DNA of 64,000 nt from Prosapia bicincta (lineage: Eukaryota; Arthropoda; Insecta; Hemiptera; Cercopidae), in contig JBAIZL010000001.1 in the NCBI GenBank assembly GCA_036971475.1, forward strand, positions 153,777,544 through 153,841,543, read 5' to 3'. Under the pieces are notes generated by a model that had not been told where the DNA came from, ran no database searches, and was given only the letters and a program-made list of their open reading frames with translations. The position numbers and the translations under genes are program-made. Shown one piece after another: positions 1 through 10,971 of the stretch. Numbering within the stretch: the stretch's first letter is position 1; every line of letters starts with the position of its first letter.

Positions 1-192
1 CCAAAGCACGCTATGTCATAGTGGTAGATCATACAGCCTCACACTAGATCCAAAGCACGCTATATCATAGTGGTAGATTATACCGCCTCACACTAGATCC
101 AAAGCACGCTATATCATAGTGGTAGATTATACCGCCTCACACTAGATCCAAAGCCCTCTATGTCATAGTGGTATATCATACCGCCTCACACT
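1..192. repeat. 49-bp tandem repeat, about 4 copies
   Basis: Units begin at 1, 50, 99 and 148, each opening CCAAAGC and ending near CCTCACACTAGAT. Copies differ at a few bases. The array is cut by the window start, so its true length is unknown. Confidence 0.95.
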
Positions 193-447
193 CATGAACT
201 TACTCCATGTAATTAATATTAACGTGAGGATCTGTTAACATAGAAAGATAACGATTTTCTACTCGCGACTGAAGCTTTCTACACGTGACAAGGAAGTGGG
301 TGGAGAGAAGTCACGTAGTGGCAACGTGTAGTTTTATAGAACTGGAGCTCCACGCACTCACACGTTGCCAGAACATCGGATGGAAAGCATTTCGAATTTA
401 AACGTAAGACAGCTGACACAGGTCCGCGCAAATATTTAGCACGATTC
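193..447. other. Non-coding flank with a small inverted repeat
   Basis: No gene seen. GGCAACGTGT (320-329) and ACACGTTGCC (360-369) form a 10-bp perfect stem around a 30-nt loop. The stretch ends at the TTA target duplication of the next element. Confidence 0.6.
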
Positions 448-766
448 TTAGGCTATGTCCTGATTGGAGAGTATCGCGCGAGCGAGCGTTCAGCGGACGA
501 CGAAAATATCAAACAAGTAGTGAACTGTCCTCTTTGAACCTGAGATGTTCTCGCACGATAAGGGAGATCGCGCGCCCTTGTTTGTTTCAACATCGCGTAG
601 CGTACATCGGTCAATCGCATCCACACCAAACATGTGCATGGCGAGGGGAGTGGCAGATTTGGTTGCAGTTTGCGACCGATGAATCGGGCTACAGAACGCT
701 TTATCGTTCGAAAACAAACCAGTTTTTTTTTCATCGCGCTATCAATATCTTATTTTCGAATTTGAT

Positions 767-1332
767 ATGGATTTTGAGGAGAAATTGATAAACGAAGCGC
801 GTTTTAACCGAAGATGTGATGCTACCCCGAGCTACGCAACACAACTGTGCCGCCGATGAAAAGAAACCTAATCAGGGTAACATCGAAGATGGTGACAAAG
901 CTCATGAGGTACAATTACCAGAAGACAATGACGTACAGGAAGTCAGTGAAGTAACTATTTCTCCCCTCCAAGAACATGACGCTACCCATTCACCGCCACG
1001 TGATTCTTTATATTTCTGACAGAATTTTTAAACAATCTTCGTCATCGAATACATTAGCAAGAAGGAAAAGAAAGAAAACATCTCCAGAATTTAAAGAGTT
1101 TCAGAAAAGAATGCTTCAAGTTTAACAAGAGAAAATGATCGCCTTTAAAGAGAAACACTGTGAAACCGAGGATGTTGAAGACACCTGTTTCCTCAAATTA
1201 TTGACTTTCTACTTCAAAGGTTTGAACCCAGTACAAAAACTGAGACTGAGAAGCAAGATTCAAAACCTCTTCGCTGATGAAATATCTTCTTCATCTAGTT
1301 ATACTTCCAGCCCAGCAACCTTGCAGATGTAG
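767..1332 (+). pseudogene. MADF-BESS accessory protein remnant of the Harbinger element
   Basis: The ATG at 767 opens MDFEEKLINEARFN, which looks like the start of a MADF (Myb/SANT-like) domain, but the domain body is missing. An acidic linker follows (816-1019, another frame). A C-terminal block at about 1180-1260 reads FLKLLTFYFKGLNPVQKLRL, a good BESS motif. Known Harbinger elements pair such a DNA-binding protein with the transposase and need both to transpose. Frame changes between the blocks and loss of the MADF core make this copy non-functional. The assignment of the first segment as MADF is an inference from a short match. Confidence 0.65.
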
Positions 1333-1657
1333 TCGAATGTTGTAGCTGACATTCTTGTGTATTGATAAAACATGTCTTCTTGACTTCGCAACTCGTGATA
1401 CAGATGATTAAACTCCGCCAGTTTAGATCGGCTTCGATATACTTCATGAGTATGCTTTCTCTTCTTCTCAGGAAATTCTTCTTCAAAAATCGTCGATAAA
1501 TACACATTTCCCAGCAAAAACGCAGCCCAGAAGTAATTTTAACTTGGAGAACGACAACTGAGGTGGTCGCGCTGTGGTGTGTTGTGAACGTTCGACGATG
1601 TCTGGTCGTACGAATGGGTGACCTGTATGAGGACACACATTTAGATAGCGCGATCAA
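1295..1657 (-). pseudogene. PIF/Harbinger transposase N-terminal fragment
   Basis: The minus strand from about 1517 to 1299 reads an open peptide with the segment MFYQYTRMSATTFDYICKV. This resembles the N-terminal 'F...RMS...F..L' region preceding the DDE core in HARBI1-like transposases. The catalytic domain is absent: the frame runs straight into the end of the convergent BESS fragment. A second overlapping minus frame (1657-1295) carries the 5' side. No true ATG is evident in the homologous frame. Confidence 0.6.
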
Positions 1658-1719
1658 CGGGCGATGTATCCGACCATCGCTGAGCGCTCGCGATACTCTC
1701 CAGTTAGGACATAACCTTA

Positions 1720-1880
1720 GACAGATTTCCTATAAGTCTTTTAAACTGATTTATTAAGGAAATCAATGAATTAAGCATCTAGCCCTAATAATAGTACTAT
1801 TAGGACACATTGAGTGAAAAAATAAACAATATAGTAGTGGTACTGACGAAAAGAAATGATTATTTCTTATGCTATTCCTG

Positions 1881-1937
<57 letters not shown>

Positions 1938-2979
1938 GTTACTGAAAAACTCTAACGTTTGCCGTTGTCTTTTTGATAAATAGTTTGTTTCTAAAGGAGG
2001 AAAATTGTATTGTAATTTTTTAAAATAATAATAATATTACATCAAAGTACCTTAAGCTCAATATTTAAAAAATTGTTTTTACTTTACTTTGCAAGACGAA
2101 GATTTCTCTTCCCACAAAACATTCACAGTCAGGCCTTATTTCATTATTTAGTCAGTGGGACTGGGCTATTGATGTGAAAACTTCTTTTGAAGACATACTT
2201 AATAAAAATTTTATTAGATCTATTGAATGTAATTATTAATAAAAGAATGCAGTTGATAGAAAATATTTGTTACATATTGAAAAATTTTCAGAATAAAAAT
2301 TGTATATAACCAATTTAATTAAATTTTGTTCTTAAAAAAGTGTCAAATGCTCCTAAGAGAGTTTTAATTACAAAATTTGAAAAAAAAAATACACAGCTTA
2401 GCCTATATTCTACCGAGTTAATTATCGTACGATTCATCGAATTATAAATAAATTAATATATATTTATTAACTAATAAAAAATATTTATTAATATTAAAAT
2501 TTAACTTGATAATGTACACAAAATAAAGTAATGTGATAAATTGATATATTGAGATGGCTGTTATATAGCATAGCATAGGTCTGTCTATAACATAAAATCA
2601 GCTGTTGCATGGCCCCATATGTGTATTAGGCTATCACTTAATTTAAGTTAAAATAATAATAACGTCTCGTGATATTTCTCCGTCATACAGACATATTAAC
2701 TAATCCCAGAAAGCGAAGCAAAGGGCGGCAAATACTGCCTTTTGATTGGTCTGTAGCTCCTCCCATTCCACCAACAACTGTCAAATTAGTAGAGCCTTTA
2801 GAAAAAATTATTTCGCCCTCAGACATGCAAGCCTCAAAATAAATTACATGCACCTCAAATAAATGGAATGTTTATATTATTATTTAAAAGTGGGAGCATT
2901 TAATTCACATTTGGAAATACACTCAAATTGGTCGGGTTGGGTTTTAATTGAGTAATTAAATCATAAAAATACCACCGTA
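1720..2979. other. AT-rich non-coding sequence with (TA)n
   Basis: No gene. A (TA)n microsatellite occupies about 1881-1937. The segment at 2690-2830 is less AT-rich, with an ATTGGT box, but has no open frame. Confidence 0.7.
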
Positions 2980-3140
2980 ATATTCCAGCTCCACCCCAAT
3001 ACCCTACCTACGTAAACCTTGAGATCAGTTACGGTCTGAGTTGACAATGAGACACATCTCCCGAAACGGCCGTCCTCAACAAATTTAAGTAAGTGCTACT
3101 ATAGGCAAGTTGTAAATATTTACAAGCGTTTTGTCATAAA
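2980..3140 (+). mobile_element. Solo PLE-type 3' tail
   Basis: This tail contains GATCAGTTACGGTCTGAGTT and GAAACGGCCGTCCTCAAC. The same tail occurs at 8345-8482 and, as an inverted pair, at 57900-58359. GAAACGGCCGTC resembles the GAAA/stem III/cleavage half of a PLE hammerhead, but the CTGANGA half is not clear. No coding part remains. Confidence 0.55.
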
Positions 3141-3599
3141 AATAATTAAATCGAATTTTTAATTCTGCTTTATTGACTATTTATTTATTTTTAAATAATT
3201 CTGAATGCAGTGAGAATTCCCGAAGTCATAATTTTAAGGCGGGAATGTTGATTAAAATAAATGTTGCATTGCAGTAAGATTTCAGAATAATTTAAAATTT
3301 GTTTGTGCCTTTCATTTAATGCTCTAAATCCCAACCTTCTAAGGCTACTAGTTATAAACGTTTATTTTAATTTCTATGGCTTTCGTTTTCAGTTATACAA
3401 ATATTTCACAAAACTTATTGATTACTTTGAAATTATAATTTTTATTTAAATATAAATTATCAGAACCACTACTTCCCAATAATAATTTAACAAGAGACGC
3501 CAATAAAACAGCACAATAAATTAAAGTTACTTGTTGTAATCATCTTCAATTCATTGATTAAACTATTAATCCATTACTGACTGGTAGTTAATCGATACT

Positions 3600-3708
3600 T
3601 TAGAGCTTCCTTGCTGACGCGATTCGAAATAATCGGTTCATTTGGCTTCATAGTTTTAGTTAGCTTTGTAAATGATACGATTGTTTCGAAACGCATTAGC
3701 AAGTAAAT
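3600..3708. mobile_element. Degenerate foldback of a PLE-type tail
   Basis: TTGCTGACGCGATTCGAAAT on the left pairs imperfectly with CGAAACGCATTAGCAAG on the right. The same tail family recurs at 12720-12830 and 14030-14240. No coding content. Confidence 0.5.
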
Positions 3709-4774
3709 TCTAAAGCATTCACTCAGTTATCTATTAATTACTTATACAGTAAAATCGTTGTAATTATTTTATAGACCTTTTCAATTTCTGTAAATACGCA
3801 AAAAGAACACATTTTTATTTAAATATATCTCATAAAAGTAATAAAGAATGTTGACACAATCTAGTTTATAGTAATATCAATTCATTAGCTTTAAAAATAA
3901 AATAAATGATTTAATAAATCTTATATGGGTTTGTATTTTATTGTAATAAATTATTAATCCTATTAAAATTTAGATTATGCAATAAGTTAGTGAGTGCTAA
4001 CAGGCATGGTACTATCAAGGCATTTGGTGATATCTATTTATTAAGATTCAATATTTATACACGAGGCGCAGCACCGACTGTCATTCTACCGTTAGTTAGT
4101 TAGTTAGTTAGGTATTTCGCTACTACGCAGCAGCACTTCTCAGATATAATGAAATGACAGGCATTCCAAAACAAGGTTTGTTTAAAATAACCGGCCTACA
4201 GCTTTCTTGGAAGATTTTTTTTAAAGTATTTTTTTTTGGTGTAAATGACAAATTCTTTAAAAAAATTATCTTTGAAAATTTCGCTGCTCATCCTCGCAGT
4301 TTTCTGATTGTAATAATTTACTGGAAGAATATTTTTTTAAATCGTTTTGAATACTCCTGAATTTTTTTATTTCCTAATCATTAGCTGATCCATTTTATGG
4401 TTTGCTGATTACTACAAGCCAGAACTGTTACCCTTTCTTTTCTATGTTTATAACCATGGCCTGACTTTTGATACTACGACTTTCTTACTTTTTGTTGCCA
4501 TAATAACGTAGTAATCAATAAATCTATCAAGAAAAAATAAATAAAACGATAACACAAGAAAACAACAACTAAAACACGAAAGGAACACTCTTTAGAAACA
4601 CTAACACTCCACAAAACAAACGGTATCGGATAATGGCAGATTATCGAAGGCCGGATAAGCAAGACAACTGTATATATATACAGCTACACATGAGTCCTGA
4701 TGTAATTATAGAACGATACAATACTAAATAAGTTTTGAAAATGCTGATAGTATTAATCAGCAAAAAGTAAAAGT
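3709..4774. other. AT-rich non-coding sequence
   Basis: No gene. About five GTTA units lie near 4091-4112. The end of this stretch (about 4690-4770) shares a tail sequence, including AATCAGCAAAAAG, with the foldback at 20976-21112. Confidence 0.6.
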
Positions 4775-5760
4775 TTTAGCTACACTAACTCACACTCACC
4801 TATACTAACAAAATACACCCAAAACTCCACTTAACTTCAGAAATTGAAACCATCCAATCCCTAAACTTCCTCGACCTAACCAGAACAAAATGCCACACAG
4901 CTTCAACATCTACAGGAAACCCATAACGACAGACACACTTATCCACAACACTTCAAACCACCCAATCCAAAACAAACAAGCCTTCAGATCCATGCTCCAT
5001 AGACTTAAAGATGTCCCAATTACCATAGAAAACATAAACAAAGAACTAGACACAATTAAATATTTAGCATACACAAATAGATACAACACCACAATAATAG
5101 ACAAACTATGGTACGAAATTTTAAAAAAACACTAAAATTAACAACAGACAAGAAAAACAAATACATCACATTACCATACATAAACAAAACAACAAATAAA
5201 ATAGCCCGCAAATTTCAAAAAATAGGATACAAAATAGCATACAAAACTAATAACAATTTACAATACAAAACACAACATGACACCAACAACAAAGATAAAC
5301 TACAAGAAGCACCAGGCGTATACAAACTAAACTGCAACGAATGTAACAAAATCTACCAGAGACAAACAAGTCGCAGCTTTAAACAAAGAATCGAGGAACA
5401 CAAACAGAACAGCAACTCAACATTTTACAATCGCATAAAAGAAACAGGACAGGTAAATACAAAGACATTTACCATAACCTAGAAATCCTATACATCAACA
5501 AAGAAGGGCCACATCTCAACACACTAGAACAATATGAAACATACAGACACACAAAAACACAAAACACAAACATATTAAACAAACAAACACAATACAAATC
5601 ACATATACTCTTTGATACTATCGAAAACCTGCCTTTAAAACCGTCAACGCTTCAACCGACATCTCCAAGCAGAAGACACTGATGAAGATCGGCACATAGA
5701 GATCAAAAACTTTTTGTCTCGGTAAGTTTTAACAAATGTACAAATTATTAAGTTCGGATG
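4775..5760 (+). pseudogene. Penelope-like element: RT C-terminus plus GIY-YIG endonuclease, degenerate
   Basis: This is the 3' part of a Penelope-like retroelement, whose intact protein joins a reverse transcriptase to a C-terminal GIY-YIG endonuclease. The true ATG frame at 4890 gives SFNIYRKPITTDTLIHNTSN, the typical end of the RT domain. The second frame (5108-5482) carries the endonuclease: GVYKLNCNECNKIY with its CxxC pair, then RQTSRSFKQRIEEH. The usual YIGQT is changed to YQRQT. A frameshift near 5470 moves the rest (LEILYINKEGPHLNTLEQYE) to another frame, ending at TGA 5680-5682. The polymerase core (fingers and palm) is absent. The copy is dead: at least three frame changes are needed. 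The stop codon lies inside a hammerhead-like CTGATGA core (5679-5685). Confidence 0.85.
5674..5719 (+). ncRNA. Degenerate hammerhead-ribozyme motif in PLE tail
   Basis: AGACA (5674-5678) pairs with TGTCT (5715-5719) as stem I. CTGATGA sits at 5679-5685, and stem II is GATC...GATC. The GAAA box reads AAAA, so the ribozyme is probably inactive. The parallel copy at 12527-12572 keeps GAAA. Confidence 0.55.
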
Positions 5761-5823
5761 GTCATAAACTATTGTTTAAGTGATTAACAAGATTTATCGA
5801 ATGTAACGGACTACAAGATTCAA

Positions 5824-5890
<67 letters not shown>

Positions 5891-6000
5891 ATGTGAAGTT
5901 GATATATTACTATTGTTAATACTTTTATCCACCACTAAGTGTAATAATTTTACCTTGTGTGATGAGGCACACAAGGTAATATATATATATATATTTTAAA
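5755..6000. repeat. PLE tail fragments and (TA)n(GT)n microsatellites
   Basis: The PLE end (CATAAACTATTGTTTAAGTG) is followed by (TA)n then (GT)n at about 5827-5890. Next is an 85-bp tail (5891-5975), ending ACCTTGTGTGATGAGG, that belongs to the 18960-20870 PLE family. A short (TA)n follows at about 5981-5996. Confidence 0.65.
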
Positions 6001-6166
6001 ACAACATATGTTATTCAAATACAAGAATATTTATTAATTTATATCCAAAGCTGAATTACATTATTGTAATTTTCATTCCTGATGATGTTGGTACTGTTTA
6101 CCAACGAAAAGCTTTGGATATAAATTAATAAATATTCTTGTATTTGAATAACCTATGTTGTTTTAA
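6001..6166. mobile_element. PLE-tail foldback hairpin
   Basis: Arms at about 6003-6052 and 6108-6166 are inverted copies sharing ATACAAGAATATTTATTAAT. The centre holds the tail's hammerhead motif only on the plus strand, because the left arm is shorter. (TA)n lies on both sides, up to 5996 and from 6188 to 6226. Confidence 0.8.
6075..6119 (+). ncRNA. Hammerhead ribozyme motif (PLE tail)
   Basis: ATTC and GGAT form stem I (one G-U pair). CTGATGA is at 6079-6085, stem II is GTTGGTA/TACCAAC, and GAAA is at 6106-6109. AGCTTT precedes the predicted cleavage point before 6116. All conserved core bases are present. Type I hammerheads with minimal stem III are known in Penelope-like elements. Confidence 0.7.
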
Positions 6167-6185
6167 ATTATTAAACAAGAAAACG

Positions 6186-6227
<42 letters not shown>

Positions 6228-6239
6228 ATTTTTGGACTA

Positions 6240-7265
6240 GATAGGAGACTGACACACTTACCTAATGGCAATAGTCCAAAACTGCAATCTCTTTAAAATG
6301 AAACAATAGACACATATAAAAACTTATCACACTAGCACGAGTTACTTGGAACCAACATTTGCAGTAGGTTCATCTCACTATTTCAAAGAATTGCATCTTT
6401 TCTTCACAGAGCACAAATCTAATTTATCATCAGTACTCATTCACTTTGATTAGCTTTTAAAGTTGGCTTATTTGAGTGGTATTTTTGAAAAATTGAACAT
6501 CTGGAATAAGTATATGCAAGGTAGTCTTACTGATATTTTCTATGATGAAAACAAAACGAATGCAATGATTAAAAAATAACACCTCGAAAATGATATAGGA
6601 AACAACAGCTGTAATACTTTTGAAACATTGAACTTAATTTTGAAAGAAAACGAAAAAAGCATATCTGCTTTTGTTGACCTTAAAACTCAAATTCTACACC
6701 CTCTCAGGTCAAAAAAAGACCACTATAAGAGAATACTTCCCACCCGCAGACAACTGGATCTGTGACACTTTTTCGTTTGAGGCTATTGAAACTTTAGGCA
6801 GTCTGACGACATTCCACAAAGAACAACTAATGGAAATATCATGTGACCGACGTTACAAAAAAATATTTCAGTGATAAGTTCTTAGAATTTTGGATCGGCA
6901 TTGGAAAGGAATACCATGAACTTTCAAATACTGATGTAATTATTCTTATTGGGTTTTCAACTACATACCTATGTGAAAGAGTGTTTTTGTGGCTAATTTA
7001 TCAAAAACGTTAGTACAAAAACAAGCTTAATGTTGAGGGCGATTTAAGGATGTACTTAATAAAACTTGTGCCGAACATTGAGGAACTGTCTAAAAAGAAG
7101 CAAGCGTATTATTCCCATTAAAATTTTGTAATGTGTTTCAAACATATTTCCATATATCTTGTGTTTTTATTGTAAAAAGTTATTTCCCCTCAACAACAAG
7201 GGGGTATGCAAAATTTTAATTTTTCACTAAGGGGTACAGTCTTTGGAAAAAAATTGAGAACCGCT
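6240..7265 (+). pseudogene. hAT transposase C-terminal part (ZBED5/SCAND3-like), broken
   Basis: Pieces in shifting frames resemble hAT transposases of the ZBED5/SCAND3/Charlie type. About 6460-6680 gives LAYLSGIFEKLNIWNKYMQG and later NLILKENEKS. From 6750 comes the region before the dimerisation domain. Near 6880-7110 the C-terminal hAT dimerisation domain is recognisable (FWIGIGKEYHELSNT, then STTYLCERVF). The 3' end at about 7265 reads TTGAGAACCGCTG, a typical terminal repeat of this group. The 5' half and left terminus are missing next to the (TA)n at 6226. Multiple stops and frameshifts make it dead. Confidence 0.75.
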
Positions 7266-8344
7266 GTTTTAGGTGGACCAATGTGGTATTTAGTTTCTCT
7301 TTGCAAGATTGAACCCTAAGTCTATTCTCATCCTCGTTGTTGGTGAGTATTCAAATTAAAATTAGATGTTAAATAGACACAGTCTAAAGGCACATAGACC
7401 ATTCAAAACTGTGTATTGGCATTCCTAAATGTGTTCATATTTCGATCTATATTTATCCATAGAGTAAATTAACAAGATTTTCGATTAATGATTCCTGGGA
7501 ATTTTCAGCTATTTTAATATTTCATTTTCTTGTTTTTTTATCTGAAGGAAATACCTATGCACTAATTGTTAGGGAATCAACAATGATTACAACAATGATA
7601 TTTAGATATGCCATACATATCAAGAAATTCACTTCTTTCTCTAATGTTACCTGTAATTAACCTACTGCTGCCTTTATCACTATCTATTAGGCAATGAGAG
7701 CCTACATATGATATTTTAATTTTAAATATCAGAATTTGAATATAAATAAAATTATTATTTATTTTTAAACCAATATTATCTAACTCATCCCTCAGTACTC
7801 CTTTCTAGACTCTTCACTTTCTATAACATTCTAAGATATACAAAATTTTAGCATATAACTTTCAATGTGATACAAAGATTCGAGGAACCAAGAGAAACAT
7901 ATAGGAAAAGTAATATAACCTTGTCAAACAGTTCGTGAGATAAGTAAATGCTGGTAGTTGTCTGCCATATGGGCTTTTAACTCAGGGCTATATATTTTAG
8001 TTATATAATGCCATGACTCATTCAGTATATTGTTCTATTGGTTCTTTACAACATGCATTTGAACTCAGTATTCTTTGTAATTTTCTTGATTGTGTTTTTG
8101 CCTTCTTATTCTGTGAGTATTTATTTATAATTTACTTAATAGATTAAATGAAATTAAATTCTTTCTTGAATGTATTGAGAATTAAAATATTTTTCACAAA
8201 AAATAGTCATGCTATCCAATCCAAAAGATATCACAACTTGTTATACTTTCAAAAATGTCTACCTATATGTTGTACTATGTTGTTGAACTTAAATCATTCT
8301 TATATAAAAATCTATTATTCTGTCCATTTGGTTATTTTTTTAAA
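7266..8344. other. AT-rich non-coding sequence
   Basis: No gene, RNA or clear repeat seen; only short random open frames. Confidence 0.6.
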
Positions 8345-8482
8345 AAACACTTGTAAATATGTTACAACTTGCCTATAGTAGCATTTACTTATATTTGTTG
8401 AGGATGGTCGTTTTAGGAGAAGTGTCCCATTGTCAACTCGAGACCGTAACTCATATTACGGTCTGAGTTGTCAATGGGACAC
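8345..8482. mobile_element. Foldback of the 2980-type PLE tail
   Basis: TGTCCCATTGTCAACTCGAG and its partner TTACGGTCTGAGTTGTCAAT form an inverted pair (about 8428-8482). The left flank shares the CTTGCCTATAGTAGCA block with 57900-58359. Confidence 0.65.
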
Positions 8483-8499
8483 ATTTCAGACTGGATGTA

Positions 8500-9314
8500 T
8501 GCCTTATGATGAATCCAATGCTCACATTGAACATTTAAAGGAAAAAATCTGTAAAAGTTGCTTTTTCACTTGAGGTATAATTTATAATTATAAGTTGAAT
8601 GGAGTTTTAAGGCAGCTTAAGACCTTGATATTCACATTTAAACACCCTGTAAAATGTGAAATATTCTGGAATTTACATAAGGAAAAGTAGCTATTACTTT
8701 TAACATTGCAGTGGTTGTACGGATTACTCTTGTAATCTAGGAGTACATTTTTGTGTACTATTTTGGGTCGGTAGGACTTATGACCTTGACATTCTACCTT
8801 TCACCCACACATCCCCATTGATACCAGTAAAGTAGCATAGCTCTAAGTTGGGACGCTATTTATTTTGAATATTTCGAGTTCAGCTGGATTACAATAGCAA
8901 TCCTAGTGACCACTTATGATATGTTTCCTATACATGAAGTAGTTTTAATATTCTGTATTTGAAATAGATAATTCATTAATTTTTGTTTGAAAACAATATT
9001 AAATTAGTAAGACATTAATCTGTAAACAATGTCTGAGCTAGAGCTTGAACAAATACGACAGTGGCTTACCAAAACTGAAAGTGACAATGAAAGTGCATCA
9101 GGTTGACGAAGCTCATGACCTAAGTTAGGTGTATGTTATGTATTACTTTTGTGATATAATAAAAAATGTTTTTCACCACATTAGTTTTCTGTATAACCCC
9201 TTAAGCAACCTAAAATGTGTATAAGATATTTTAAAAATACATTTATATTTTAAAAGATATATCAAAATGGATTACAATAGTAATCTACGCAACCACTCAC
9301 GTTACTTATATAAG
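8500..9314. other. Possible small non-autonomous element with a 25-codon frame
   Basis: A GGATTAC...GTAATC-type palindrome recurs near 8720, 8885 and 9270. Between the last two, an ATG at about 9029 opens 25 codons beginning MSELELEQIRQWLTKTESDN, an acidic peptide like a transposase N-terminus, followed directly by TGA. I could not define matching termini, so the element is uncertain. Nothing else is seen. Confidence 0.3.
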
Positions 9315-10198
9315 CTTATTACACTTTCATATTACTTGCAACCAGACTTTTTGCTAACTAAGAGTTGTTAAATTGTTAAGTTACACTTGGAGGAAACGTT
9401 TTCGTCTCACTACTTCTTCAGCCTCGAATTTTTGCCGCTAGGATTGCTGCAGTTGTTCTTCTTTGGTAACAATTTTTGATAGTTAGAAGTGATGTGATCA
9501 AAGATTATGTGTGATCTGTGTCATATTTGTTCATTTAGGATGTCATTTTCATGTGTGTGTGGCTATATCTGTATATTTCATATTGTTCTAGTGTGTTTAT
9601 TTTATGGCCTTTGTTGTATGTGTGGGAGGATGCTCATGTTATTTTCCATACTATTGCATAAGTGTTTAGTGTCCATAAGGTGATTTGCGATGGTGGATTC
9701 AATAGTAGTGTGCAGTGCACTTTTGTGTTCTTTATATTTTTCGGTGAAAAATCTTCCTGTTAGTCCAATATAGAACTTATTGCTGTTGTTGCATTGTAGT
9801 TTGTATATTCTTGGGTTATTGTATCTGTTGGTATTGTTATTATTGCTGTATCTGACAGTCGTTTGGCTTTTATTTGTTGATCTGTAAACTACATTGTATC
9901 CTGCTTTTTTGAATTGGTGTGCTATTTTAGTGAGTTTGTATATGTATATGAGGGTGATGAATTTGTTTGTGTTTGTGTCTTTGTTGTTTGTTTTATTGTT
10001 ACTGTTCTTTTTGAGCATTTTTCTGTGTAGTTTATGTATTAAATAATTGTCATATCCGTTTTTGTAACCTAAATATTTGATTGTGTTTAGTTCCTCTGTG
10101 TAGTTAGTTGTGGGCATAGCTATCTTGTTTAGTCTGTGTAGTAAGTGTTTGAATGCTGCATGCTTATGTTGTATTGGGTGGTTCGATGTGTTGAACAC
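9315..10198 (-). pseudogene. Penelope-like element, RT end plus GIY-YIG endonuclease, minus strand
   Basis: The open frame 10198-9602 reads FNTSNHPIQHKHAAFKHLLH (the linker after the RT domain), then the endonuclease with RIYKLQCNNSNKFYIGLTGR. The GIY-YIG core YIGLTGR is intact, but the usual CxxC has lost its second Cys (CNNS). The frame ends at TAA near 9602; the rest of the C-terminus follows in other frames to a tail with a hammerhead motif at 9390-9425. The 5' end is truncated exactly at 10198, where an inverted copy of the 3' end begins. The frame has no ATG at its start. Confidence 0.85.
9390..9425 (-). ncRNA. Hammerhead ribozyme motif in PLE tail
   Basis: Read on the minus strand: GAGG, CTGAAGA, a short stem II (AGTAGTGAGAC), GAAA, ACGTTT, then CCTC. 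GAGG/CCTC gives a perfect 4-bp stem I. Stem II is weak (2-3 bp). Confidence 0.55.
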
Positions 10199-10545
10199 TC
10201 ATGCAATAGTATGGAAAATAACATGAGCATCCTCCACACATGCAACAAAGGCCGTAAATTAAACACACTAGAACAATATGAAATACAGACATAGCAACAC
10301 ACACATAAAAATGACATCCTAAATGAACAAACACGACACAGATCACACATACTCTTTGATCACATCATTTCTAACTTTAAAAAATTGGTACCAAAGCATC
10401 ATAACTGCAGCTATCCTAGCGGCAAAAATACTAGGCTGAAGAAGTAGTAAGACGAAAAAGTTTCCTCCAAGTATAAGTTAACAATTTAACAACCTTCAGT
10501 TAAAAAGAAGTCTGGTTGCAAGTAATATCAAAATGTAATATACAA
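10199..10545 (+). mobile_element. Inverted 3' fragment of the same PLE
   Basis: This is a plus-strand copy of the 3' end seen on the minus strand at 9315-9660, joined head to head at 10198. It encodes the endonuclease C-terminus in part (KLNTLEQYEIQ) and ends in the same tail, with a hammerhead-like motif at 10433-10466. Divergence between arms is low but includes indels. Confidence 0.8.
10433..10466 (+). ncRNA. Hammerhead-like motif in the inverted PLE arm
   Basis: AGG/CCT stem I, CTGAAGA at 10436-10442, and GAAA at 10454-10457. Stem II is poor. Confidence 0.45.
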
Positions 10546-10971
10546 TTAGCAATCAGTTCGTCATGAACAGCAATAAGGTTATTTAAGGGTGACCACTGCA
10601 GTGCTAAATCAACAAATAAAGCTACAATAATATTACACATTTTTATGAACTTTCATTAAGGGTAAATCAAGCCTTTCAAGATTTAACCAATTTCACAAAG
10701 AAATTTCCTTCTACTGAACAAGTTTATGTAAGTAGTAAAGTATGTATGCACATCAGTTAGAGATAATTCTTATATCAGATATAAGTTTTAATTAAAATGT
10801 GGTTGCTTTCAACCAAATGATTTTATGTTAACTATACTGAAATTGAATCTTAAAGAAAGTAATTTTTAAACATTACAATGATTTATGGTTTGAATTATAA
10901 TCAATCCTTTATAATAAGTTGACATTTATTGTATCATTATAAAACTATTTTGATTTATTTTAATGTTGTAG
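10546..10971. other. AT-rich non-coding sequence before an exon-like frame
   Basis: No gene. It ends in the T-rich tract TTTTGATTTATTTTAATG and TTGTAG, a plausible polypyrimidine tract and 3' splice site. Confidence 0.55.

Larger units (their letters stand above)
451..1716. mobile_element. PIF/Harbinger DNA transposon, internally deleted
   Basis: The ends are inverted repeats: left GGCTATGTCCTGATTGGAGA, and the right end read on the minus strand GGTTATGTCCTAACTGGAGA, continuing into a shared AGTATCGCG. TTA lies on both sides (448-450 and 1717-1719), the 3-bp duplication typical of PIF/Harbinger. The 1,266-bp body holds remnants of both genes expected in this superfamily, a DNA-binding MADF/Myb-like protein on the plus strand and a transposase on the minus strand, facing each other and fused tail to tail by deletion. 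It cannot encode a full transposase, so it is non-autonomous. Confidence 0.85.

Noticed and set aside
4091..4112. Telomere-like repeat
   Set aside because: Only about five GTTA units; not the arthropod TTAGG repeat and too short.
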